Assembly (NCBI GenBank): GCA_001771235.1
Contig: METF01000314.1
Location: forward strand, 599-30,185
DNA length: 29,587 nt
Origin: Candidatus Zhuqueibacterota bacterium RBG_16_48_16
GTDB taxonomy: Bacteria > Zhuqueibacterota > Zhuqueibacteria > Residuimicrobiales > Sediminimicrobiaceae
Reading direction: 5' to 3'
The notes under the pieces were generated by a model that saw only the letters and a program-made list of their open reading frames with translations, made no database searches and was not told the origin of the DNA. Positions 15,451 through 23,241 of the stretch are shown here, piece by piece. Positions within the stretch are counted from its first letter, which is position 1. Each line of letters starts with the position of its first letter. The position numbers and the translations under genes were made by a program.

Positions 15451-16773
15451 ATGTTCCAGGATCTCACTGAAAAATTAGAAACCGTCCTCAGGAAATTAAA
15501 AGGACACGGCAAGCTCACCGAGAAAAATATTTCGGAGAGCATGAGAGAAATCCGCCGGGTGTTGCTGGAGGCGGATGTGAACTATAAAGTCGCCAGGCAG
15601 TTCATTGCCGGCGTGGAGCAAAAGGCTTTAGGCCAGGAAGTTCTGAAAAGCATAACGCCGGGCCAGCAGGTGGTCAAGATCATTTATGATGAGCTCACTT
15701 TTCTCATGGGTGAGAAAGCGGATCAGATCCAATTTTCAAATGTCCCGCCTAGTGTCATCATGCTTGTCGGACTTCAGGGATCCGGAAAGACGACTTTGGC
15801 CGGTAAGATAGGACAATACCTGCGAAAAAAAGGCAGAAATCCCCTGCTCGTCGCCGCCGACATTTATCGACCCGCGGCCATTCAACAGCTTTCGGTCGTC
15901 GGTCGTGCAACGGGCTTGAAGACTTATTCGGAAGAATCCCAACATGCGGCTGCAATTTGTGAACACGCCGTAGATTTTGCGCGAAAAAATATGTTTGACA
16001 CCGTGATCATCGATACTGCAGGCCGGCTGCACATCGATGACGATTTGATGGGCGAGCTGATAGATATCAGAAAAGTGACCAACCCAAGTGAAATACTCTT
16101 TGTTGCCGACGGCATGACCGGCCAGGACGCGGTGAACACCGCCAGCGCCTTTCAGGAAAAGCTTGGTTTTGACGGCATCGTATTGACCAAGATGGATGGT
16201 GATGCACGCGGCGGCGCCGCCCTGTCCATTCGCGCGGTTACCGACAAGCCGATTAAATTCCTGAGTGTTGGTGAAAAATTCGACCGGCTCGAAGTATTTC
16301 ATCCCGAGAGAATGGCATCGCGGATTTTAGGCATGGGCGATGTGGTTTCTTTGGTTGAAAAGGCCCAGGAAGCGATAGATCAGGAAAAAGCCATCAAACT
16401 GGAAAGAAAACTTTCCAGGGAAGAGTTCACTCTCGAAGATTTTTATGATCAGCTTCAGCAAGTAAGGAAGATGGGTCCGTTACAGGATATTCTCGCCATG
16501 ATGCCCGGACAAATGAACAAGGCACTGCGCGGTGTGACCGTTGACGACAAGGCACTTGTTATGATCGAAGCGATCATAAATTCCATGACCAAAGAGGAAA
16601 GGCGCCGTCCGAATCTCATCAACGGCAGCCGGAAAAAGAGAATTTCAAGGGGCAGTGGCACCACGGTGCAGGACGTGAATCGCCTGATCAATCAGTTCAA
16701 TATGATGCAAAAGATGATCAAAATGATGAAAAAAGGCGGGGGAAAAAGAATGAGAATACCATTTGGATTTTAA
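15451..16773 (+). CDS. ffh: Signal recognition particle protein Ffh (SRP54)
   Basis: The 440-aa GTPase binds signal sequences of nascent membrane proteins and, with 4.5S RNA and FtsY, targets ribosomes to the inner membrane. The N domain (1-~95) is followed by the G domain with P-loop GLQGSGKTT (about 106-114), AADIYRPAA, DTAGRLHID (about 188) and TKMDGDARGG (about 246). The Met-rich M domain (~325-440) includes MGPLQDILAMMPG and ends in a basic, Met-rich tail. Length is normal. The ATG has an AAAAGG upstream at short spacing. It heads the classical operon with rpsP, rimM, trmD and rplS. Confidence 0.98.
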   Translation: MFQDLTEKLETVLRKLKGHGKLTEKNISESMREIRRVLLEADVNYKVARQFIAGVEQKALGQEVLKSITPGQQVVKIIYDELTFLMGEKADQIQFSNVPPSVIMLVGLQGSGKTTLAGKIGQYLRKKGRNPLLVAADIYRPAAIQQLSVVGRATGLKTYSEESQHAAAICEHAVDFARKNMFDTVIIDTAGRLHIDDDLMGELIDIRKVTNPSEILFVADGMTGQDAVNTASAFQEKLGFDGIVLTKMDGDARGGAALSIRAVTDKPIKFLSVGEKFDRLEVFHPERMASRILGMGDVVSLVEKAQEAIDQEKAIKLERKLSREEFTLEDFYDQLQQVRKMGPLQDILAMMPGQMNKALRGVTVDDKALVMIEAIINSMTKEERRRPNLINGSRKKRISRGSGTTVQDVNRLINQFNMMQKMIKMMKKGGGKRMRIPFGF

Positions 16774-16792
16774 CTAACCGGAGGAGAACTCA

Positions 16793-17338
16793 TTGGCAGT
16801 TAAGCTAAGGCTGCTGAGAATGGGCAAAAAGAAGCAGCCTTTTTACCGCATTGTCGCTATCGATTCTAGAAAGCGTCGCGATGGCAAATACCTGGAAAAG
16901 ATCGGGCATTATAATCCCTTAAGAAAACCGGCGGAAATCATTATCGATAAGGAAAAAGCCTTAAAGTGGCTCGATCGAGGGGCTATTCCGACGGACACCG
17001 TCAAAAGTTTCTTGAGCCAGGACGGTCTGCTGATGGAATGGGATTTGCGCAAGAAAGGCTTTGACGAAGAACGGATTACCTCCGAGCTGAAGAAATGGGA
17101 AACCATCCAGCTTGAAAATCAAAAACGGATCGAAGCCGAATCGGCCATGAAGAAACGCGAAGCCGATAAGGAAATGGAGCGCCAGGCCAGGGAACTGGCA
17201 AAACAGCAGGAAGCTGAAGCCAAAGCGAGAGAGAGCGAGAAGCAGGAAGAGGAGCCCAGCGGTGAAGCTCCTGAAGAAGAAGCTGTAGCGGAAAAGTCGC
17301 AGGAAGATACAATCAGCCAGGAAGAGAAGCAAGAGTAA
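16793..17338 (+). CDS. rpsP: 30S ribosomal protein S16 with long charged C-terminal extension
   Basis: Residues 1-~80 are a normal S16 (VKLRLLRMGKKKQPFYRIVA, then GHYNPLRKP). The start is TTG, following GGAGGAGA at ideal spacing, and the next codons match the universal MAVK N-terminus. Residues ~81-181 form an extra Glu/Lys/Ala/Gln-rich tail that looks like a long helix or coiled coil turning acidic at the end (EEEPSGEAPEEEAVAEKSQE). Typical S16 proteins are 80-100 aa. Some FCB-group bacteria have extended S16 tails, so this is probably real; the frame is intact to a normal stop. The gap to rimM (47 nt) holds no khpA gene, which often sits there. Confidence 0.96.
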   Translation: MAVKLRLLRMGKKKQPFYRIVAIDSRKRRDGKYLEKIGHYNPLRKPAEIIIDKEKALKWLDRGAIPTDTVKSFLSQDGLLMEWDLRKKGFDEERITSELKKWETIQLENQKRIEAESAMKKREADKEMERQARELAKQQEAEAKARESEKQEEEPSGEAPEEEAVAEKSQEDTISQEEKQE

Positions 17339-17385
17339 TTTCCCGTTATCGATTGTTCCCATTTCCGTAAATAGAGGATTCATCC

Positions 17386-17925
17386 ATGACGGACTCCGAT
17401 GAACATCATTCCAGGTTGCCCGATTATGTTGTCATAGGCCAGATTCTCAGACCGCATGGAGTGGCGGGCAAGATGCGGGTGGAGCCGATCACGGATGATC
17501 CGAACAGGTTTTATCTTTTAAAAAGAGTTTTTCTCAGCAAGGATGGCTTGTCGCGGGAACAAGCGAAAATGACCGGTGTGCAAGTCGGCCCGCGTTTCGT
17601 TATCGTGGCTTTGGAGTCAATCGATTCACGCGAGCAGGCGGAAAAATACCGGGATTTTTATGTCGAAATTCCGCGCCAGGAATGTTTACCACTGCCTGAG
17701 GGCCGCCATTATATCTTTGAGTTTATCGGCTTGCAGGTTTATACGAATTCCGGCGCATTTGTGGGCGAAATAAGCGATGTGCTGCTGCTCCCGGCCAATG
17801 ATGTCTTTGTTGTTACCTGTAACGACCGGGAATATTTGATTCCGGATGTGCCGGAGATCGTGGAAGAAAAAAAGCCGAGTTCCGGAAAAATCATCATCAA
17901 TCCTATTGAGGGATTGCTAAGTTAG
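17386..17925 (+). CDS. rimM: Ribosome maturation factor RimM
   Basis: The 179-aa protein has the N-terminal RimM beta-barrel (VVIGQILRPHGVAGKMRVEPITDD in two adjoining motifs, residues ~15-38). The C-terminal PRC-barrel domain (~98-175) includes DVLLLPANDVFVV and YLIPDVPEIV. RimM binds S19 and helps 30S head assembly and 16S processing. AGAGGA lies before the ATG. Order between rpsP and trmD is the conserved one. Confidence 0.96.
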   Translation: MTDSDEHHSRLPDYVVIGQILRPHGVAGKMRVEPITDDPNRFYLLKRVFLSKDGLSREQAKMTGVQVGPRFVIVALESIDSREQAEKYRDFYVEIPRQECLPLPEGRHYIFEFIGLQVYTNSGAFVGEISDVLLLPANDVFVVTCNDREYLIPDVPEIVEEKKPSSGKIIINPIEGLLS

Positions 17926-17936
17926 AAAAACAGAGA

Positions 17937-18671
17937 TTGGTTGCTTTGGAAATACACATTGTAACGGCATTTCCAAAGATTTTTGACGGCCCTTTGAATG
18001 AGAGTATCGTCAAAAGGGCTGTGAATAAAAATCTGGTTACTTTTTATTTACACGATTTTCGTGCTTATTGCACGGATAAACACAAGAAAATAGATGATTA
18101 TCCTTACGGCGGCGGCCCAGGTATGATTTTAAAGCCCGAGCCTATTTACCGCTGTATTGAAGACGTTCGCGATAAATATAATCTTCACCGTACACCGGTG
18201 ACGCTGCTGTCGCCGGTGGGCACGGTTTATACGCAAAAATCGGCTGTCGAATTGTCTTTGCGCGAAAAGCTGATTTTGCTCTGCGGGCATTACAAAGGCC
18301 TTGATGAACGAGTCATCGAGCAGATCGTTGATGAAGAAATTTCCATAGGCGATTATATTCTGACCGGAGGAGAATTAGCGGCACTTGTCGTCATCGATTC
18401 CGTCGTGAGGTTATTGCCGGGTGCTATTGGCGATATCGACTCAGCCGTGACGGATTCGTTTCAAACGGGCTTGCTGGATCATCCGCACTATACCAGGCCC
18501 GAGGAATTTCGCAATGCCAAAGTGCCGGAGGTCTTGTTATCAGGAAATCATCAAAAGATCGAACAATGGCGAGCGGATATGGCTCTTCAGCGCACCAAAA
18601 TGCGCCGTATCGATCTGTATAATAAATTCATTCAGGAAGATTGGAACGATTCTGATAGAGATGAGGAGTAA
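17937..18671 (+). CDS. trmD: tRNA (guanine-37-N1)-methyltransferase TrmD
   Basis: The 244-aa SPOUT enzyme makes m1G37 in tRNAs that read CNN codons and so prevents +1 frameshifts. The motifs EIHIVTAFPKIF at the N-terminus, DYPYGGGPGMILKPEP (about 59-74), LLCGHYKGLDERV (about 111-123) and SIGDYILTGGELA (about 136-148) form the knotted SAM site. The start is uncertain: TTG 17937 begins 11 nt after rimM, while TTG 17946 would give the more typical MEIHIV start; neither has a strong ribosome site, so translation may depend on rimM coupling. Confidence 0.96.
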   Translation: MVALEIHIVTAFPKIFDGPLNESIVKRAVNKNLVTFYLHDFRAYCTDKHKKIDDYPYGGGPGMILKPEPIYRCIEDVRDKYNLHRTPVTLLSPVGTVYTQKSAVELSLREKLILLCGHYKGLDERVIEQIVDEEISIGDYILTGGELAALVVIDSVVRLLPGAIGDIDSAVTDSFQTGLLDHPHYTRPEEFRNAKVPEVLLSGNHQKIEQWRADMALQRTKMRRIDLYNKFIQEDWNDSDRDEE

Positions 18672-18676
18672 GAACA

Positions 18677-19024
18677 ATGAATAAACTTGATGCTGTTTCT
18701 GCGGCGGAGTTGAAAAGCGACATTCCTGATTTTCACAGTGGGGATACTGTTGTGGTTCATGTGAAAGTACTTGAAGGCGATAAAGAGAGAATTCAGGCCT
18801 TTGAAGGCGTCGTCATCAACCGGCGAGGATCGAGCAGCAACGCCACTTTTACGGTCCGCAAAATATCTAACGGTGTGGGTGTCGAAAGGATTTTCCCCTT
18901 ACATTCCCCCAATATCGCCAAGATCGAGCGGATCAAAGAAGGCCGGGTGAGACGTGCCAAGCTCTACTACTTGCGTGAATTGCGCGGCAAAGCGGCCAGA
19001 ATTGAAGAAAAACGAGCAGATTAA
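18677..19024 (+). CDS. rplS: 50S ribosomal protein L19
   Basis: The 115-aa protein is a full-length L19 (SGDTVVVHVKVLEGDKERIQ in its first half, then FEGVVINRRG and GVERIFPLHSPNIAKIE). It lies at the 30S-50S interface. GAGGAGTAAG at the trmD stop serves as the ribosome site for ATG 18677, five bases after that stop. It is the last gene of the operon. Confidence 0.98.
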   Translation: MNKLDAVSAAELKSDIPDFHSGDTVVVHVKVLEGDKERIQAFEGVVINRRGSSSNATFTVRKISNGVGVERIFPLHSPNIAKIERIKEGRVRRAKLYYLRELRGKAARIEEKRAD

Positions 19025-19091
19025 GCTTACCGCATGGTACCGAAATGAAATTGGGCCTTTTTTTCGTCTTAACATAGGTGTTATAAAAATG

Positions 19092-19126
19092 AAACCGGAA
19101 TTCTTGTATTTCGGTTTTTTATTTTT
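19092..19126 (+). terminator. Rho-independent terminator of the ffh-rplS operon
   Basis: AAACCGGAA (19092-19100) pairs with TTTCGGTTT (19109-19117), with one G-U pair and an 8-nt loop, followed by a T-rich run to 19126. It lies ~70 nt after the rplS stop. Confidence 0.85.
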
Positions 19127-19160
19127 AACATTTTCCTAAAATCACAAAAGGAGAGCCCAC

Positions 19161-20831
19161 ATGCCAAAACTAACGACTGAAACTATCAAGGAGCTGTTTC
19201 TTTACAGCACCAAAGAATTTGCCAACGAACAAGCCACTTCTTTCGTTGATGAAGAGCCGTTTACTTACGGACAAATCGAGCGATATTCCAAAGCACTGGC
19301 CAATTCTTTGCTCAAGCTTGGGGTGAAAAAGGGCGACCGCGTGGCTATTTTGAGCGAAAATAGCCCGAGATGGGGCATAGCTTATTTTGCCGATTGTCTC
19401 ATCGGGGCGGTAAATGTCCCTATCCTGCCGGATTTTCACAGCTCGGAAATAAACCACATCATAAAAAACTCGGGATCCAAAGTCATGTTTATTTCCAGCA
19501 AGCTCGTACACAAAATCGAGGACGGCAAGTTCGCCGAGCTGGAATATGTGATTCCGATTGATGATGTCAAAGATGGGCTTGGCAAATTCAAAGTACGCCT
19601 CTTTTCCGACCTCGTCAGAGCGGGTGAGGATAAATCGAAAGAACCTGTTGAGAAAAGAGTTGAGATAAAGGAAAACGATCTTGTTGAAATTTTATACACA
19701 TCCGGAACTACCGGACATTCCAAAGGGGTTATGCTGACAAACAAGAACATTGTGGCCAACGCGCTGTCGGCAACGGAGCTTATCCAGATCACGAAAGATG
19801 ACAAGTTGTTGTCCATCCTTCCCATGTCCCATTCTTATGAAGGCACCTGCGGATTCATTGCGCCCTTTTTAATGGGAGCCAAGATTTATTACATCAAAGG
19901 ATTGCCGACGCCCCAAACATTATTGCCTGCGGTCGATGTTGTCAAGCCGACGATCATATTGGCCGTGCCGCTCATCATGGATAAAATTTACAAAAAACGG
20001 GTATTGGGGCACATCAATGGCAAATTCGCAACACGGTTGCTGTATAAATCCGCTCCGGGGAGAAAGCTTTTGAATCGCATTGCCGGCCAAAAATTGTACA
20101 AAACTTTTGGCGGTAATCTGCGCATCATGGTATTTGGTGGCGCGGCCACGCCGGTTGAGGTAGAGATTTTCCTGACCGAGGGGGGCTTTCCGTATATTAG
20201 CGGTTACGGCTTGACAGAGACAGCGCCTTTGCTCACTGCCAATCCTGTCGGCAAACAGAAGATACAATCGGCGGGAGTGGTCGTGCCGAGGGTTATGCTA
20301 CGGATCGATGATCCCGATCCGAACACGGGCATTGGCGAAATAGTCGCCAAAGGGCCTAATATCATGCAGGGTTACTACCTCAACGAAGAAGCGACAAAGA
20401 AAACTTTTACCGAGGACGGATGGCTCATCACCGGAGACAGGGGCTATATTGATGAGGACGGCTATCTATTTATCAAAGGCCGGTCGAAAAATATCATTGT
20501 CGGTCCCAGTGGTGAAAACATTTTCCCGGAAGAGATTGAATTTCACCTGTCACAAAATCCTTACATACTTGAAGCGCTTGTATATGAAAAAGACGGTAAA
20601 ATTTTGGCGCGGGTGTTTTTGGACTATGAAACCATTGATAAGGAGCTGGGTAAGCACGGGGTGGATGAGTCCAAGGCCTCCAGGGAAGTTCAAAAATTGC
20701 TCGAGGAAATTCGCAAAGACGTGAACACCAAAATCTCGGCGTATTCACGTATTCACAAAATTATCGAGCAGCCCGAGGAGTTTGTCAAGACGCCGACCAA
20801 GAAGATCAAACGGTATCTCTACACCGAGTAG
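19161..20831 (+). CDS. Long-chain acyl-CoA synthetase (AMP-forming)
   Basis: The 556-aa adenylate-forming enzyme activates fatty acids with ATP and CoA. The AMP-binding signature YTSGTTGHSKGVML lies at about 177-190, YGLTETAP at about 348, the hinge region GDRGYIDEDGYLFIKGR at about 424-440, and a C-terminal PTKKIKRYLY with the catalytic Lys. It resembles the FadD15-type clade by its motifs, but substrate chain length cannot be read from sequence. AAAAGGAGAG before the ATG is a strong ribosome site. It stands alone between two terminators, so it is likely monocistronic, for lipid turnover or fatty-acid uptake. Confidence 0.92.
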   Translation: MPKLTTETIKELFLYSTKEFANEQATSFVDEEPFTYGQIERYSKALANSLLKLGVKKGDRVAILSENSPRWGIAYFADCLIGAVNVPILPDFHSSEINHIIKNSGSKVMFISSKLVHKIEDGKFAELEYVIPIDDVKDGLGKFKVRLFSDLVRAGEDKSKEPVEKRVEIKENDLVEILYTSGTTGHSKGVMLTNKNIVANALSATELIQITKDDKLLSILPMSHSYEGTCGFIAPFLMGAKIYYIKGLPTPQTLLPAVDVVKPTIILAVPLIMDKIYKKRVLGHINGKFATRLLYKSAPGRKLLNRIAGQKLYKTFGGNLRIMVFGGAATPVEVEIFLTEGGFPYISGYGLTETAPLLTANPVGKQKIQSAGVVVPRVMLRIDDPDPNTGIGEIVAKGPNIMQGYYLNEEATKKTFTEDGWLITGDRGYIDEDGYLFIKGRSKNIIVGPSGENIFPEEIEFHLSQNPYILEALVYEKDGKILARVFLDYETIDKELGKHGVDESKASREVQKLLEEIRKDVNTKISAYSRIHKIIEQPEEFVKTPTKKIKRYLYTE

Positions 20832-20876
20832 AGATGTGAATTTTCCAATCCGATATATCGTCAACATCGGTAAATA

Positions 20877-20976
20877 AAAAAATCAGGCCGAATCCCTTGA
20901 TCCATTGTGCATCGTCATCTCCGCTTGTATCCTCAGGACTATCTCATCATCTCCGCTGGGTTCAGCCTGATTTTTT
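20877..20976. terminator. Large bidirectional terminator between convergent genes
   Basis: aaaaaatcaggc (20877-20888) is perfectly complementary to gcctgatttttt (20965-20976), and the stem extends inward as GAA-CCC with GGGTTC. With A-rich and T-rich flanks it can end transcripts from both the acyl-CoA synthetase (+) and the histidine kinase (-). The ~60-nt interior contains the direct repeat tcatctccgct at 20915-20925 and 20947-20957. Confidence 0.85.
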
Positions 20977-20981
20977 ATATG

Positions 20982-21965
20982 TCAGAACCTATCGCTTTGC
21001 GATTGGAATGTGACGGTCAGTTTTGTGCCGATCTTATTTTCAATCTGCAACCGGCCGCCAAGCTGTTGGATTAATATATCAACCAATCTCAATCCAAGTG
21101 TGGAATAGCTGTCAATATCAGAATTTTCGGGTCTGCCAATCCCGTTATCGGCAACAACTAACTCGCAATCGCGGTTTTCTGCCGCCCTGAAAGAGATGTC
21201 AATTCTGCCATTTTTATCGCCGGGGAAAGCATGCCTGAATGCGTTGGTCAACAATTCATTGATAATTAATCCGCAGGGCACGGCATCGCGGATACTCAGG
21301 AATACATTTTGAACATCCAGATTCACCTTGATTTTTGGTGCACTGTTGAACCTTCTCTGCAGGGCTGTCGTAAGATTTTGGACATAGTCATCAAATTTTA
21401 CCTGTACGACATTTTTCGAGGTGTATAAAAGCTCGTACAGAAGGGCTAATGTCTTAATTCGGCATTGTGCCGCTTTAAATGCATCCAGCGCTTTCGGATC
21501 GGACACAAGCTCGGACTGGAGACTGATGAGACTCGAGATGACTTGCAGATTATTTTTGATCCTGTGATGAGCTTCTCTAAGAATGGCCTCCCTTTCTTCC
21601 GCTGCATTTTGTTGGGCCTCCATATCTTTTCTATCGACCGATATGTCACCTTCCGTGCCCTTGACTCCCATAACATTCCTCTCCAGATCCAGATAAAGAT
21701 GACGGCCCTGATCGCCGACTCGTACAACCGTATCCTCTATCGACTCCGTAAGCATTCTCTCCTGTTCTTCGTTCTTTTTCACTTCTTCGTTCCGCCTCAT
21801 CTGTTCCACAAGCATTCCGTTTCCGCTAGAAATAGTCGTCAGGAGCCGCCAATCTTCATCTGTAAAATTGATATTATTGTGATGATTTATCTCGTTTAAA
21901 GGCAAACCGTTCAAGCACGCCCAGCCATTAATAGCCGATTTTGTCGAGCCAAAGGAGTTTTGCAT
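20982..21965 (-). CDS. HisKA_2/HWE-like sensor histidine kinase with shortened sensor region
   Basis: The 327-aa kinase has the dimerisation/phosphoacceptor helix REAHHRIKNNLQVISSLISL (phospho-His at about 134). This is followed by an HATPase with N box INELLTNAFRHAF, G1 VADNGIGRP and G2 GLRLVDILIQQLGGRL. The N-terminal ~125 residues look like the end of a GAF domain (NFTDEDWRLLTTISSGNGML) and a very short PAS-like piece (SIEDTVVRVGDQGRHLYLDL), so the sensor part seems truncated. No membrane segments are seen. GGAGGG lies before the ATG, 15 nt after the pseudo-receiver stop, so the two are co-transcribed. Output and signal are unknown. Confidence 0.88.
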   Translation of the reverse strand: MQNSFGSTKSAINGWACLNGLPLNEINHHNNINFTDEDWRLLTTISSGNGMLVEQMRRNEEVKKNEEQERMLTESIEDTVVRVGDQGRHLYLDLERNVMGVKGTEGDISVDRKDMEAQQNAAEEREAILREAHHRIKNNLQVISSLISLQSELVSDPKALDAFKAAQCRIKTLALLYELLYTSKNVVQVKFDDYVQNLTTALQRRFNSAPKIKVNLDVQNVFLSIRDAVPCGLIINELLTNAFRHAFPGDKNGRIDISFRAAENRDCELVVADNGIGRPENSDIDSYSTLGLRLVDILIQQLGGRLQIENKIGTKLTVTFQSQSDRF

Positions 21966-21980
21966 AATCCCTCCGTTCCT

Positions 21981-22382
21981 CTATTGTTGAGTTCTGTGCA
22001 AAGGCTGTTTCACGTTATGCTTTTGCCTCATCAATGTATTTATCAAAAGCGGCAATTGATGAAATTCGTCATAAATATCCAGAATGAAATTCGCACCTGC
22101 TGCCGTGCAGTACGATCTGTATTGAACATCGCCGGAATCGGCCAATACGATGATGATGATCCGGCTGTTGATTTTTTTTATTTGCTTAACAAGCTGCAGG
22201 CTTTTTTTACCATCCAGTCCCGATTCAATGATGATAGTCTCGGGACTGTTTTCCAAAAGATGTCTTTTTAAAGAACGGCTCTCGGTAATGATATCGATAC
22301 AGGAAATTGCCTGTGATATGAATAAAACTTTTTTGAGCCGCTCCGCGATGATCGCAGAATTCTGGATGATGGCGACACGCAT
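21981..22382 (-). CDS. Degenerate receiver-domain protein (pseudo-receiver)
   Basis: The 133-aa product has the receiver fold pattern but none of the phosphorylation residues. Aligned without gaps to the intact receiver encoded at 22725-23102, Glu7/Asp8 become Gln7/Asn8, Asp53 becomes Glu53 (IIIESGLDG), Thr81 becomes Ala81 and Lys103 becomes Ile103. Structural positions such as Cys92, Gly96 and Ala97 are kept. The start at 22382 is chosen because GAGGACA lies just upstream and MRVAII is the usual receiver N-terminus; an upstream ATG at 22394 is less likely. The Asp-to-Glu change can mimic a phosphorylated state. It is probably a phosphorylation-independent partner of the co-transcribed kinase, not a simple pseudogene, since the frame is intact. 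Confidence 0.8.
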   Translation of the reverse strand: MRVAIIQNSAIIAERLKKVLFISQAISCIDIITESRSLKRHLLENSPETIIIESGLDGKKSLQLVKQIKKINSRIIIIVLADSGDVQYRSYCTAAGANFILDIYDEFHQLPLLINTLMRQKHNVKQPLHRTQQ

Positions 22383-22530
22383 TGCTGTCCTCATAGTATG
22401 CTTTCCACTTGCAGGGACAATATAAGAATAGCGACAGTCTGCCGCTATAGCAGGCCGTTTGAAAATTATGTCACGCAGGAATCACAAATTGTGTCACAGT
22501 ATTCTTGACATGGCCGATGTCGATTGGCTA

Positions 22531-22632
22531 AGGGGGTGTGAAAAAATAAATTGGCATTCTTTGAAGCATACTTCGACTATTTTAACTGAGCTTGGGAAAG
22601 GCAGATTCCCAAGTTATTCTTTCACACCCCCT
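22531..22632. repeat. Inverted-repeat element B (MITE-like, 102 bp)
   Basis: agggggtgtgaaaaaataa (22531-22549) is matched at 18 of 19 positions by the complement of 22614-22632. Inside it, cttgggaa (22591-22598) and ttcccaag (22606-22613) form an 8-bp hairpin. No coding potential and no clear target duplication are visible. The region around it (22383-22724) has no gene; it also holds small hairpins at 22657-22699 that may end the receiver transcript on the minus strand. Confidence 0.7.
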
Positions 22633-22724
22633 AAGTAAGAAGAATGGTTGATGAAGCCCCACACTTCCAAAGAGTGTGAGATTTTACCCGCAAGTGGGGA
22701 TACAACGTTATGATCAAAGAGCGC

Positions 22725-23102
22725 CTATCTTATTTCCTCCGAAGTAGCGGAATACTGTTCTATTAAATGGATGGCTTTTTCAAACTCGGTCGATTTATCG
22801 AAAAAATATTTCGCCCCTAGCTGGTTACATTTTTTTCTGAATTGTTGAGAGGCGTGATTCGTGAGCACTATAGGAATCGATGAAATATCCATTCTGTTCA
22901 TTTCCCGGAGAATATCAAAGCCGTTTCCATCCGGAAAGCGAATGTCCAAAAGAACGATATCCGGCTCGGTTTTTTTAAGCAAATGGATGGATTCCGTAAC
23001 GTTATTCCCTTCGCCGACAATGTCAATGTTTTTGATGGTGGATAGCATTTTCAGAATTCGTCGACGAACGTGTACGGCATCTTCTGCAATGAGAACTTTC
23101 AC
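22725..23102 (-). CDS. Stand-alone response regulator receiver protein
   Basis: The 125-aa protein is a single receiver domain with a complete active site: acidic pair E7/D8 (LIAEDA), phospho-acceptor D53 (VLLDIRFPDG), T81 (VLTN) and K103 (FDKS). No output domain follows, so it works by protein contact or as a phosphorelay step, CheY/Spo0F-like. GTG 23102 is chosen because AAGGGAAGGT lies upstream and the product begins MKVLIAED; the ATG at 23132 would add ten residues and has no ribosome site. It is clearly the paralog of the degenerate receiver downstream. Confidence 0.88.
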   Translation of the reverse strand: MKVLIAEDAVHVRRRILKMLSTIKNIDIVGEGNNVTESIHLLKKTEPDIVLLDIRFPDGNGFDILREMNRMDISSIPIVLTNHASQQFRKKCNQLGAKYFFDKSTEFEKAIHLIEQYSATSEEIR

Positions 23103-23187
23103 AGCGAGACCTTCCCTTATGACGGATTTCATTAGTGTAATATTATGAGGTGAGAAGTTAAAAAAAATCCCAATTTTTATCTATTTC

Positions 23188-23206
23188 TTGTCATATTTTT
23201 TATGAC
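23188..23206. promoter_or_regulatory. Inverted repeat upstream of stand-alone receiver gene
   Basis: tgtcat and atgaca flank a 7-nt A/T spacer (tgtcat-N7-atgaca). It lies ~85 bp upstream of the receiver start on the minus strand, and could be an operator; the evidence is the symmetry only. Confidence 0.3.
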
Positions 23207-23241
23207 AGGAGTAGCGTAAAATTTTCGGGAGGGAATTATTC

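Noticed and set aside
15736..16302. 188-codon minus-strand frame inside ffh
   Set aside because: It is antisense to the conserved G domain of Ffh and has no independent evidence.
22383..22724. CRISPR array or attachment site
   Set aside because: The repeats are two inverted ends of one element, not regularly spaced direct repeats, and no integrase is nearby.
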